A model generated the notes under the pieces. The model made no database searches. It was not told the origin of the DNA and was given only the letters and a program-made list of their open reading frames with translations. Shown one piece after another: positions 1 to 6,074 of a DNA stretch of 6,074 bases. Each line of letters starts with the position of its first letter. Position 1 is the stretch's first letter. This stretch comes from Klenkia sp. (GTDB lineage: Bacteria > Actinomycetota > Actinomycetes > Mycobacteriales > Geodermatophilaceae). Both the position numbers and the translations under genes were made by a program. The stretch spans positions 1 to 6,074 of the forward strand of contig JAOPVM010000290.1 of NCBI GenBank assembly GCA_025966215.1. Direction: 5' to 3'.

Positions 1-98
1 CGCTGCTGCTCGACCAGCAGGCCACCGGCGAGAAGGCCCGCACCGAGCTGGGCTGGACCCCCACCGAGGCCTCGCTGCTGCAGACCGTCGCCCGCTGA
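1..98 (+). CDS. C-terminal end of an SDR / NAD-dependent epimerase-like protein (5' partial)
   Basis: Reading in the frame that starts at base 3, the sequence gives 31 residues and ends at TGA 96-98. The fragment contains KARTELGWTP followed by a short leucine-rich tail (SLLQTVAR). The A-R-x-E-L-G-W-x-P pattern is typical of the C-terminus of extended short-chain dehydrogenases (NAD-dependent epimerase/dehydratase family), where it precedes the last helix. The catalytic and nucleotide-binding parts lie outside the window, so the substrate cannot be named. The gene converges on the next one, with only 7 bases between the two stop codons and no room for a separate terminator. The family call rests on one short motif and is moderately safe; the specific function is unknown. 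Confidence 0.6.
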   Translation, partial: LLLDQQATGEKARTELGWTPTEASLLQTVAR

Positions 99-105
99 TC
101 GGGGG

Positions 106-726
106 TCAGGCGGTCGGCACGTCGACCGCCACCTCCGGGCCCAGCCGGGCGTCGACCAGCTCGAGCCGGTCTCCGGACCAGAAGCTGCCCGGGTCGTAGG
201 AGTTCAGCGGCTGGTCGCCCGGCAGCAGACCCATCGATGTGTACGTCGCGGCGACCAGCTCCGCGCAGAACACCGTCTCGGCCGAGGTGTGCCTCTGCAC
301 CAGACCCGACACCCAGCCCCGGGCCAGCCGGAACGTGGTGGGGAACGGCCGACCGTCGAGACGGGCGATCGTCTGCAGCACCGCGTCCTCCATGGCCGGT
401 GTCACCCCGCCGTCATCGGCCGGGCCGACCAGCTGCCGGAGCCAGGCCCGCTGGCCGTACTTCTGCCGCCACACGGTCACCGCGTCGCGCAGGTCGTGCA
501 GCTGCACCCCGCGCTGGTGGGTGCCGGTCCACACGTCGGGCAGCGACCTGCCCAGCTCGGCGTGCCACAGCAGCGGCGGCAGGTCCTCGAGCACCACCGC
601 CATGCCGACGTGGTTGACCGGGGAGTTGGTGAGCGTCTGGATGGCCCGGTCGGCGACCGAGGCACCTCGGAACAGCCACACGTCGCCGGTGCGGGTCAGG
701 TCGACGGCGGCATCCAGCGTCAGCAC
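106..726 (-). CDS. YiiX/C92-like permuted papain-fold protein
   Basis: This 206-residue protein starts at GTG 724-726 and ends at TGA 106-108. Near the N-terminus it has GDVWLFRG (residues 14-21) and then S-P-V-N-H-V-G-M (35-42). Near the C-terminus it has V-F-C-A-E-L-V-A (152-159). A histidine (His39) well before a cysteine (Cys154) is the circularly permuted order of the YiiX/YaeF group (peptidase family C92, DUF830), a branch of the NlpC/P60 superfamily. The acidic residue in WHAELGR (Glu57) could be a third active-site or polar residue. Family members are proposed to act on amide or ester bonds in lipids or peptidoglycan, but substrates are mostly unknown. No signal peptide or membrane segment is seen, so it is probably cytoplasmic. 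It lies 19 bases downstream of an XRE regulator on the same strand and is probably co-transcribed with it. The fold assignment is fairly confident; the reaction is not. Confidence 0.7.
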   Translation of the reverse strand: MLTLDAAVDLTRTGDVWLFRGASVADRAIQTLTNSPVNHVGMAVVLEDLPPLLWHAELGRSLPDVWTGTHQRGVQLHDLRDAVTVWRQKYGQRAWLRQLVGPADDGGVTPAMEDAVLQTIARLDGRPFPTTFRLARGWVSGLVQRHTSAETVFCAELVAATYTSMGLLPGDQPLNSYDPGSFWSGDRLELVDARLGPEVAVDVPTA

Positions 727-745
727 CGGGCGACCCTAGCGGGGG

Positions 746-1012
746 TCAGGAGGCCACGGTCTGCCGGACGGGGTCGTTGATCTCGGCCCAGACACCGTCC
801 AGCGACAGGCCCAGCACGGCAGCGACCGCAGCGACGGTGGAGAACGCCGGGGTGGCCACCCGGCCCGACTCGATCTTGCGCAGCGTCTCCGGTGAGAGCC
901 CTGCGGCCAGTGCGGTCTCCAGCATCGGCCGCTCGCCACGGGCGCGGCGCAGCAGCGCACCGAGTCGGCGACCGCGGTCGATCTCGGCAGGGGTGAGCGG
1001 CAACCGGACCAT
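746..1012 (-). CDS. Small XRE-family helix-turn-helix regulator
   Basis: This 88-residue protein is almost entirely one XRE/Cro-type DNA-binding domain at about residues 14-75: R-R-L-G-A-L-L-R-R-A-R, then LAAGLSPETLRKIESGR, then a helix ending LGLSLDGVWAEI. The L-S-x-E-T-L-R-K-I-E-S-G-R segment is the recognition-helix signature. There is no effector or sensor domain, so it resembles a stand-alone repressor. I chose ATG 1010-1012 because a TAGTAT -10 hexamer sits exactly 7 bases upstream with no Shine-Dalgarno sequence, which suits a leaderless mRNA. The frame stays open to 1186, but using that extension would run antisense through the aminopeptidase start and both promoters. The YiiX-like gene follows after 19 bases, so this is probably a two-gene operon. 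The TACTAGTA palindrome over its own -10 makes autoregulation plausible, but this is not shown. Confidence 0.82.
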   Translation of the reverse strand: MVRLPLTPAEIDRGRRLGALLRRARGERPMLETALAAGLSPETLRKIESGRVATPAFSTVAAVAAVLGLSLDGVWAEINDPVRQTVAS

Positions 1013-1019
1013 GGGCGGG

Positions 1020-1025
1020 ATACTA
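1020..1025 (-). promoter_or_regulatory. Likely -10 element (TAGTAT) of the XRE regulator
   Basis: On the minus strand TAGTAT fits the actinobacterial -10 pattern TANNNT. It is followed by CCCGCCC (7 bases) and then the ATG at 1012, which puts the expected transcription start at the A of the start codon, so the message would be leaderless. There is no convincing -35 element. The hexamer overlaps the TACTAGTA palindrome. Confidence 0.5.
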
Positions 1026-1028
1026 GTA
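1021..1028. promoter_or_regulatory. Palindrome TACTAGTA, candidate operator
   Basis: This is a perfect 8-base palindrome lying between two divergent start sites and overlapping the regulator's -10. It is AT-rich against a GC-rich background. A directly repeated CGGGATA (1016-1022 and 1030-1036, 14-base period) brackets it. XRE proteins bind as dimers to short palindromes and often control their own promoter, so this is the best operator candidate. The overlap with the -10 alone could explain some of the base composition. Confidence 0.35.
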
Positions 1029-1034
1029 CCGGGA

Positions 1035-1040
1035 TAGCAT
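1035..1040 (+). promoter_or_regulatory. Likely -10 element (TAGCAT) for the leader ORF and aminopeptidase
   Basis: TAGCAT matches TANNNT and lies exactly 7 bases before ATG 1048, the same geometry as the opposite-strand promoter. Transcription would start at about 1048, giving an mRNA that begins with the leader ORF rather than with the aminopeptidase. The two inferred start points, 1012 and 1048, are only 35 bases apart, so the promoters overlap. No clear -35 element is visible. Confidence 0.45.
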
Positions 1041-1047
1041 TCCCACG

Positions 1048-1083
1048 ATGGTCGTCGGCACCGAGGAGCAGCCCCCCGCATGA
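1048..1083 (+). CDS. Putative 11-residue leader peptide upstream of methionine aminopeptidase
   Basis: ATG 1048 opens an 11-codon frame (MVVGTEEQPPA) ending at TGA 1081-1083. The stop overlaps the downstream start as ATGA (1080-1083), the arrangement used for translational coupling. The start lies 7 bases after a TANNNT -10, as expected for a leaderless mRNA. The aminopeptidase's Shine-Dalgarno-like GAGGAG lies inside this ORF. There is no run of a single regulatory amino acid, so classical attenuation is not suggested. It may be translated to deliver ribosomes to the next start, or it may be a chance frame. It is too short to judge from codon use. Confidence 0.4.
   Translation: MVVGTEEQPPA
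1063..1068 (+). promoter_or_regulatory. Shine-Dalgarno-like GAGGAG for the aminopeptidase
   Basis: GAGGAG ends 11 bases before ATG 1080. That is somewhat longer than the usual spacing but is the only good match nearby. It supports 1080 as the start and lies inside the leader ORF, so ribosomes translating the leader would cross it. Confidence 0.5.
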
Positions 1084-1856
1084 TCGAGATCCTGAACCCG
1101 ACCCAGGTGGCCCGCGCCCGGGAGACCGGTGCGCTGGTCGCCGACGTCCTGCAGTCGTTGCGCGAGCGCGCCACGGTCGGCACCAACCTGCTGCAGATCG
1201 ACTCCTGGGCGAAGGAGATGATCCTGGGCGCCGGGGCGACGTCCTGCTACGTCGACTACGCGCCGTCCTTCGGTCGCGGCCCGTTCGGTCACTACATCTG
1301 CACGTCGGTCAACGACGGCGTGCTGCACGGCCTGCCGCACGACCGCGCCCTGGCCGACGGCGACCTGCTCAGCCTGGACCTGGCCGTCATCCTGGGCGGG
1401 GTGGCCGCGGACTCCGCGATCAGCTTCGTGGTGGGCGACAGCCGGCCGCCGGAGAGCCTGGCGCTGATCGCGACCACCGAGCGGGCCCTGGCGACCGCGA
1501 TCGCCACCGCCGGGCCGGGGGTCAAGCTGGGCGACGTGTCCGCCGCGATCGGCGAGGTGCTGCGGGCCGCGGGCTACTCCGTGAACACCGACTTCGGCGG
1601 CCACGGCATCGGCACGACGATGCACCAGGACCCGCACGTGCCCAACGACGGTCGCGCCGGCCGGGGCTACAAGCTGCGTCCGGGCCTGATGCTGGCGCTG
1701 GAGCCGTGGGTCATGGTCGACACCGACGAGCTGGTCACCGACGACGACGGCTGGACCCTGCGCAGCGCGACGGGCTGCCGGACCGCGCACAGCGAGCACA
1801 CCGTCGTGGTGACCGAGGACGGCGTCGACGTGCTCACCCTGCCCTCGACGCGCTGA
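1080..1856 (+). CDS. map: Type I methionine aminopeptidase
   Basis: This 258-residue protein has the usual length of bacterial type I methionine aminopeptidase, which removes the initiator methionine from new proteins in the cytoplasm. The five metal ligands of the pita-bread fold are all present with canonical spacing: Asp100 (SLDLAV), Asp111 (AADSA), His175 (GGHGIG), Glu208 (LALEPW) and Glu239 (HSEHTVV). The substrate-site histidine is His83 in VLHGLP. There is no N-terminal zinc-finger or linker extension. The start at 1080 keeps the family's normal N-terminus and overlaps the leader ORF by ATGA. The gene is not in the ribosomal-protein neighbourhood (adk/infA) that usually holds the housekeeping copy in actinobacteria, so it may be a second paralogue; that is inference. 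It shares a promoter region with the divergent XRE regulator, so expression could be conditional. Confidence 0.93.
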   Translation: MIEILNPTQVARARETGALVADVLQSLRERATVGTNLLQIDSWAKEMILGAGATSCYVDYAPSFGRGPFGHYICTSVNDGVLHGLPHDRALADGDLLSLDLAVILGGVAADSAISFVVGDSRPPESLALIATTERALATAIATAGPGVKLGDVSAAIGEVLRAAGYSVNTDFGGHGIGTTMHQDPHVPNDGRAGRGYKLRPGLMLALEPWVMVDTDELVTDDDGWTLRSATGCRTAHSEHTVVVTEDGVDVLTLPSTR

Positions 1857-1869
1857 CCCGCCGGGGCGC

Positions 1870-1875
1870 TACCGT
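1870..1875 (+). promoter_or_regulatory. Possible -10 element (TACCGT) for the small membrane gene
   Basis: TACCGT fits TANNNT and ends 6 bases before ATG 1882. There is no Shine-Dalgarno sequence, so a leaderless start is possible. It begins 14 bases after the aminopeptidase stop codon. The pattern is weak in a GC-rich genome, and read-through transcription from upstream is an alternative. Confidence 0.35.
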
Positions 1876-1881
1876 GCCGGC

Positions 1882-2064
1882 ATGCGTCGCGCCACGGTGG
1901 GGAAGCTGCTCGGGCTCGCCGGCCTGGCCGGGGTGGCCGCCAGCGGGGTCGTCATCGCCCGCGACGAGCGGGAGCGGCGGGCGTACTCGGCGGACGACGT
2001 CCGTACCCGGCTGCACGAGCGGGCCGCGGCCGCCGCGGAGACCCCGTCCGCAGCGGACCGGTAG
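1882..2064 (+). CDS. Small single-span membrane protein of unknown function
   Basis: This protein has 60 residues. A short basic N-terminus (MRRATVGK) is followed by a hydrophobic Gly/Ala/Val/Leu segment at about residues 9-26 with no cleavage motif, then a very basic/acidic stretch (ARDERERRAY, 26-35), a helix with DDVRTRLHERAAAAAE and an unstructured tail. The likely topology is one membrane helix with the charged C-terminal part in the cytoplasm. Similar small proteins with a D-E-R-x-R-R-A-Y followed by R-x-R-L-H-E-R are, to my recollection, common in actinobacteria and have no known function. The gene begins 25 bases after the aminopeptidase. Its C-terminus ends at the junction with the DHFR-like relic, so the last few residues may have been altered by that rearrangement. 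Confidence 0.75.
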   Translation: MRRATVGKLLGLAGLAGVAASGVVIARDERERRAYSADDVRTRLHERAAAAAETPSAADR

Positions 2065-2069
2065 TCCGC
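2046..2069. repeat. Alternating inverted repeats at the end of the small membrane gene
   Basis: GTCCGC (2046-2051), GCGGAC (2053-2058) and GTCCGC (2064-2069) alternate in orientation. They allow either a near-continuous palindrome or a hairpin with a 6-base-pair stem and 5-base loop around the TAG stop (2062-2064). There is no T-tract, so termination is uncertain. The repeat lies on the breakpoint where the DHFR-like reading on the other strand stops. Confidence 0.45.
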
Positions 2070-2114
2070 GACGCCGTCCAGGGACACCGGTGCGTACGTG
2101 ACGACGCTGCTCAT
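2064..2114 (-). pseudogene. Truncated 5' end of a dihydrofolate reductase/RibD-like gene
   Basis: ATG 2112-2114 begins about 17 codons reading MSSVVTYAPVSLDGVAD. The pattern V-V-x-Y-x-x-x-S-L-D-G-V matches the first beta strand and loop of the RibD C-terminal / dihydrofolate reductase-like family, which usually starts this way. A strong Shine-Dalgarno run stands just upstream. After Asp17 the frame runs into the reverse complement of the small membrane gene, and its further translation (Arg/Ser/Ala-rich) shows no family features. Members normally have about 180-200 residues, so over 90 percent is missing. The simplest reading is a deletion that left the ribosome binding site and start. A functional micropeptide is possible but unsupported. 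The match is short, so chance cannot be excluded. Confidence 0.55.
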
Positions 2115-2116
2115 CG

Positions 2117-2126
2117 CTCCTCCTCC
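2117..2126 (-). promoter_or_regulatory. Strong Shine-Dalgarno run (GGAGGAGGAG) before the DHFR-like relic
   Basis: On the minus strand GGAGGAGGAG ends 2 bases before ATG 2114, so one of its overlapping AGGAG units has suitable spacing. It is the strongest ribosome binding site in the window, yet it precedes only a broken gene. This supports the view that a real gene once started here. Confidence 0.6.
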
Positions 2127-2154
2127 GGTCAGGACTGGTGCGACGGAGGACCGG
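2125..2154. repeat. Inverted repeat CCGGTC...GACCGG downstream of eutC
   Basis: Two perfect 6-base arms (2125-2130 and 2149-2154) are separated by 18 bases and lie 23 bases past the eutC stop. The structure could slow or end transcription of the ethanolamine operon, but it has no T-tract and a large loop, so it is a weak terminator candidate. The rest of 2065-2176 holds only the DHFR-like relic and its ribosome binding site. Confidence 0.25.
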
Positions 2155-2176
2155 CCGGGAGCTGCTGACTCATCGG

Positions 2177-2908
2177 TCAGCCGGCACCGGCGGGCAGCGC
2201 GACCCCCTCGTCCTTGAGCACCACACCCGAGGCCCCCAGCTGTCGGGACGCCTGCAGCAGCGCGACCAGGGTGTCCGCGGCCTGCGCGTAGCCCAGGCCG
2301 TGCGGCGGTCGGACGTTGGAGATGCAGTTGCGTTCGCTGTCCGCCCGGCCGCTGCGGGGTCCGAAGGTCAGGTAGAGGCCGAGACTGTCCGCCGAGGAGA
2401 GTCCGGGCCGTTCCCCCACCAGGACGACGACGATCCGCGCCCCCAGCGCCGCACCGATCGGGTCGCCGAGGGCCACCCGGGCCTGGGTGGCGACCACCAG
2501 CGGGGCGATCGTCCAGCCCGGGAGCCGCTCGAGCACGGCGGCGACGGTCCCCGCCGCGTGCTCGGACACCGCCAGTGGGGAGAGCCCGTCGGCGATCACC
2601 AGCGCCAGGTCGTACTCCCCCGCCGGCAACGTCGCGTCCCCCGAGAGCTGCCGGCCGAGGTCGGGTCGCTGCAGGTAGGTCGCCCGGTCCGGCGCGGCCG
2701 AGGCCACCTCCAGCACCTCCAGCCCGGTGTCGGCCAGGGACGCCACCAGGGCCGGCACGTCCAGCGGGGAGTGCACGGCGTCCCGGGCGGCGGCGTGCGC
2801 GGCCCGGAACTCCAGCAGTCGCGCGGTGGGCAGCCCGTCGCCGGCCCGGCCGAGGGCGACCCGGGCGCGGGTCGCCGAGCGCAGCAGGTCGAAGGCGTCC
2901 GAGCTCAT
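2177..2908 (-). CDS. eutC: Ethanolamine ammonia-lyase, small subunit
   Basis: EutC (243 residues) is the small subunit of adenosylcobalamin-dependent ethanolamine ammonia-lyase, which converts ethanolamine to acetaldehyde and ammonia; it completes the cobalamin pocket with EutB. Family landmarks are in order: G-L-P-T-A-R-L-L-E-F near residues 25-34, YLQRPDLGRQL (78-88), V-I-A-D-G-L-S (104-110), L-V-G-E-R-P-G-L (163-170) and R-N-C-I-S-N (193-198). The E. coli protein has about 295 residues; the difference is mainly the poorly conserved N-terminal extension, which is missing here. The start ATG 2906-2908 overlaps the eutB stop by ATGA. No good Shine-Dalgarno sequence precedes it, so translation probably depends on coupling to eutB. 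It is the last gene of the operon. Confidence 0.95.
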   Translation of the reverse strand: MSSDAFDLLRSATRARVALGRAGDGLPTARLLEFRAAHAAARDAVHSPLDVPALVASLADTGLEVLEVASAAPDRATYLQRPDLGRQLSGDATLPAGEYDLALVIADGLSPLAVSEHAAGTVAAVLERLPGWTIAPLVVATQARVALGDPIGAALGARIVVVLVGERPGLSSADSLGLYLTFGPRSGRADSERNCISNVRPPHGLGYAQAADTLVALLQASRQLGASGVVLKDEGVALPAGAG

Positions 2909-4313
2909 CGGGCCGCCGCCAGCAGCGCGCGGGCGGCCGGGGCGTCGGCGGTCAGCTCGCGCACCCGGCCGTCCGGACCGAGCAGGTCCATCCGGCCCAG
3001 CCACGCCTCGAACTCCGGGGCCGGTCGCAGGTCGAGCACCTGGCGGGCGGTCAGCACGTCCTGGAACGACAGCGACTGGTAGTGCAGCATCACGTCGTCC
3101 GACCCCGGGACGGCGATGACGAACGAGCAGCCCGCCGCTCCGAGCAGCACGGTGAGGGTGTCGGTGTCGTCGGGGTCGACGTCGGTGTGGTTGGTGTAGC
3201 AGACGTCCACGCCCATCGGCAGACCCAGCAGCTTGCCGCAGAAGTGGTCCTCCAGCCCGGCCCGGATCACCTGCTTGGCGTCGTAGAGGTACTCCGGGCC
3301 GATGAACCCGACGACGGTGTTGACCAGCAGCGGGTCGTAGTGCCGGGCCACCCCGTAGGCCCGGCACTCCAGGGTCTGCTGGTCCACCGGCGCCCCGCCG
3401 ACACCGAGGTGCGCACCGGCCGACAACGCCGACCCCTGACCGGTCTCGAAGTACGTCACGTTCGTGCCGACGGTCCCCCGCTTCAGCTCCAGCGCAGCGG
3501 CATGGGCCTCCGACAGCAGGTCCAGCGTCACCCCGAACCCCTCGTTCCCGCCCTGCGTCCCGGCCACCGACTGGAACACCAGGTCGACCGGGGCGCCCTT
3601 CTCCAGCGCCCGCAGCGTCGTCGTCACGTGGGCGAGCACGCAGGACTGCGTCGGGATCTCGTACCGGGTGATGACGGCGTCGATCAGCTCCAGCAGTGCG
3701 ATCGTCTGGGCCGGGGAGTCCGTGGCCGGGTTGATCCCGATGACGGCGTCGCCCGAGCCGTGCAGCAGCCCGTCCAGCAGGGACGCCGTGACACCCACCG
3801 CGTCGTCCGTCGGGTGGTTGGGCTGCAGCCGGGACGCCAACCGACCCGGCAGCCCGATGGTCGACCGCAGCCCGGTGACCACCCGGGCCCGCCGGCCGAC
3901 GGCGATCAGGTCGGCGTTGCGCATCAGCTTGGACACCGCCGCGACCATCTCCGGGGTCAGCCCGCGGGCCAGCCCGGAGATCGCGGCCTCGTCCGCGGCA
4001 GCGGCCCGGGCCAGCAGCCACTCCCGGAACCCGCCGACGGTCAGCGACATGACGTTGCCGGCGGCAGTCGTATCGCGGTTGTCCAGCACCAGCCGGGTGA
4101 CGTCGTCGTCCTCGTAGGACACCACCTGCTCGTCCAGGAACGTGGTGAGCGGCAGGTCGGCGAGCACCGTCTGGGCGGCGACCCGTTCGGCCTCCGACCC
4201 CGCCGCGCAGCCGGCCAGCACGTCCCCGCTCCGGTGCGGCGTGGCCTTGGCCATCACCTCGACCAGCGAGGGGAACTCGTAGGTGTGCCCGCCCAGGGTT
4301 GCTCGCCGGGCCG

Positions 4314-4317
<4 letters not shown>
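2905..4317 (-). CDS. eutB: Ethanolamine ammonia-lyase, large subunit
   Basis: EutB (470 residues) is the catalytic TIM-barrel subunit of ethanolamine ammonia-lyase, where cobalamin-generated radicals drive deamination. It aligns with the E. coli protein (453 residues) over its whole length: R-S-G-D-V-L-A-G (29-36), SYEDDDVTRL (67-76), L-T-P-E-M-V-A-A-V (120-128), ARLQPN-like SRLQPN (162-167), GDAVIGINP (189-197), Q-S-C-V-L-A-H-V-T-T (224-233), YFETGQGSALSAG (289-301), VGFIGPEYLY (336-345) and YTNH (374-377). Residues equivalent to the known substrate/radical-site Arg160, Gln162, Asn193, Glu287 and Asp362 are Arg163, Gln165, Asn196, Glu291 and Asp371, so it should be active. A few extra residues occur near 305-313, and the C-terminal tail is Ala/Arg-rich and slightly longer. 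Its start overlaps the permease stop by ATGA, without a clear Shine-Dalgarno sequence. Confidence 0.97.
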
Positions 4318-5738
<1,421 letters not shown>

Positions 5739-5744
5739 GTCGGG

Positions 5745-5749
5745 CCTCC
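5745..5749 (-). promoter_or_regulatory. Ribosome binding site (GGAGG) of the ethanolamine permease
   Basis: GGAGG on the minus strand lies 6 bases upstream of GTG 5738, an ideal spacing, and fixes this non-ATG start. It is the only convincing Shine-Dalgarno sequence in the eat-eutB-eutC operon, so ribosome loading for all three genes probably happens here. Confidence 0.75.
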
Positions 5750-5795
5750 GGCTCTGCCGGCCCCACGGGCCGGATGCCGCTCACCTTGGCCCCGG

Positions 5796-5828
5796 TCCGT
5801 TACGGGGGCAATGCCCTCACGTCACGGA
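5796..5828. promoter_or_regulatory. Nested inverted repeats upstream of the ethanolamine operon
   Basis: An outer pair TCCGT (5796-5800) / ACGGA (5824-5828) encloses an inner palindrome GGGCA-A-TGCCC (5806-5816); the two centres differ by one base. It occupies the 90-base gap between the carboxylate-amine ligase stop and the permease start. It could be an operator for the ethanolamine operon or a weak terminator for the upstream gene (no T-tract). I see no convincing promoter hexamers in the gap, and no regulator gene adjoins it. Confidence 0.35.
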
Positions 5829-6074
5829 TCAGGGAGCGGTTCCGCCGACGGTCAGCAGGTCGCGGACGACGGCGCCGGGGTCGCCGGTGCGGGCCAGCAC
5901 GTCGCGCTGCCGGACGGCGGAGGTGCCCCGCGCCAGCAGCTGCTCGGCCAGCCCGGTCACCTCGGCCAGCTCGCCGCGGGACTCCAGGTCCGGGCCCAGC
6001 TCACGGAGCAGCCCGCCGACCGCGGCGGCGGCGTCCACCAGCTCACCGGTCACCGGGTCCAGCAGCTGCCCGGA
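5829..6074 (-). CDS. C-terminal end of a YbdK/GCS2-type carboxylate-amine ligase (5' partial)
   Basis: The frame is open from the window edge and ends at TGA 5829-5831, giving 81 residues. It reads DPVTGELVDAA near the edge, then ELGPDLESRGELAEV, then RGTSAVRQRDVLARTGD and a final helix. The D-x-x-T-G-x-L-V helix and the G-T-x-A-x-R-Q-R-x-V-L-A-R-T-G-D motif are typical of the C-terminus of the glutamate-cysteine ligase family 2 / carboxylate-amine ligase (YbdK) proteins common in actinobacteria. These ATP-dependent enzymes have weak glutamate-cysteine ligase activity in some cases, and their real substrates are often unknown. The catalytic core lies outside the window. A GTG at 6053 lies within this frame, but upstream residues also match the family, so it is not the true start. 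The gene ends 90 bases before the permease start on the same strand; a functional link to ethanolamine use is not indicated. Confidence 0.75.
   Translation of the reverse strand, partial: SGQLLDPVTGELVDAAAAVGGLLRELGPDLESRGELAEVTGLAEQLLARGTSAVRQRDVLARTGDPGAVVRDLLTVGGTAP

Noticed and set aside
237..780. Several plus-strand frames opposite the YiiX-like gene
   Set aside because: They are Arg/Pro/Ser-rich shadows with no motifs, and they overlap a minus-strand gene with recognisable active-site motifs.
1013..1186. N-terminal extension of the XRE regulator to an upstream start at 1186
   Set aside because: It would run antisense through the aminopeptidase start and across both predicted promoters. 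The extra residues show no family match, and ATG 1012 has fitting promoter geometry.
1023..1799. A 258-codon minus-strand frame antisense to the methionine aminopeptidase
   Set aside because: The composition is low-complexity Arg/Gly/Val/Gln without motifs, and the opposite strand encodes an intact enzyme with all metal ligands.
1869..2060. Continuation of the DHFR-like frame to a stop at 1869
   Set aside because: Beyond about residue 17-18 it is the reverse complement of the small membrane gene, with Ser/Arg/Ala-rich sequence and no family features.
2129..2173. A 14-residue minus-strand ORF between eutC and the DHFR-like relic
   Set aside because: It has no ribosome binding site and no recognisable content, and its length is within chance.
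2909..4021. Upstream extension of the eutC frame to about 4021
   Set aside because: This is out-of-frame sequence inside eutB with Arg/Gly/Asp-rich composition; the ATGA overlap at 2905-2908 gives the real start.

Overview
The window is very GC-rich and has tightly packed genes, strong G/C bias at third codon positions, some GTG starts and several starts without a Shine-Dalgarno sequence. This suggests a high-GC actinobacterium; a Geodermatophilaceae-like organism would fit, but that is inference. No mobile element, CRISPR array, tRNA or rRNA was seen.

Layout. (1) Bases 1-98 (+) are the last codons of an SDR/NAD-dependent epimerase-like gene. It converges, with 7 bases between stops, on (2) a two-gene minus-strand unit: a small XRE-type regulator (746-1012) followed by a YiiX/C92-like permuted papain-fold protein (106-726). 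(3) A very compact divergent promoter region (about 1010-1050) separates that unit from a plus-strand type I methionine aminopeptidase (1080-1856). Both outward transcripts look leaderless, and the plus-strand one begins with an 11-codon leader ORF that overlaps the aminopeptidase start by ATGA. (4) A 60-residue single-span membrane protein follows (1882-2064), also probably leaderless. (5) Bases 2065-2176 hold a minus-strand relic: a strong ribosome binding site, an ATG and about 17 codons resembling the start of a dihydrofolate reductase/RibD-like gene, cut off at the end of the small membrane gene. (6) From 5738 down to 2177 on the minus strand lies a three-gene ethanolamine operon, eat-eutB-eutC, with both junctions overlapping by 4 bases. 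(7) Bases 5829-6074 (-) are the C-terminus of a YbdK/GCS2-type carboxylate-amine ligase that continues beyond the window.

How the genes work together. Eat imports ethanolamine. EutB and EutC form the adenosylcobalamin-dependent ammonia-lyase that splits it into acetaldehyde and ammonia. No reactivase (EutA), aldehyde dehydrogenase, microcompartment shell gene or dedicated regulator is present here, so this is a minimal ethanolamine module that relies on functions encoded elsewhere. The regulator/YiiX-like pair and the aminopeptidase share one promoter region and may be coordinately controlled.

I found no clearly new multi-gene system. The most unusual signals are the overlapping divergent leaderless promoters with a leader peptide, and the DHFR-like relic.
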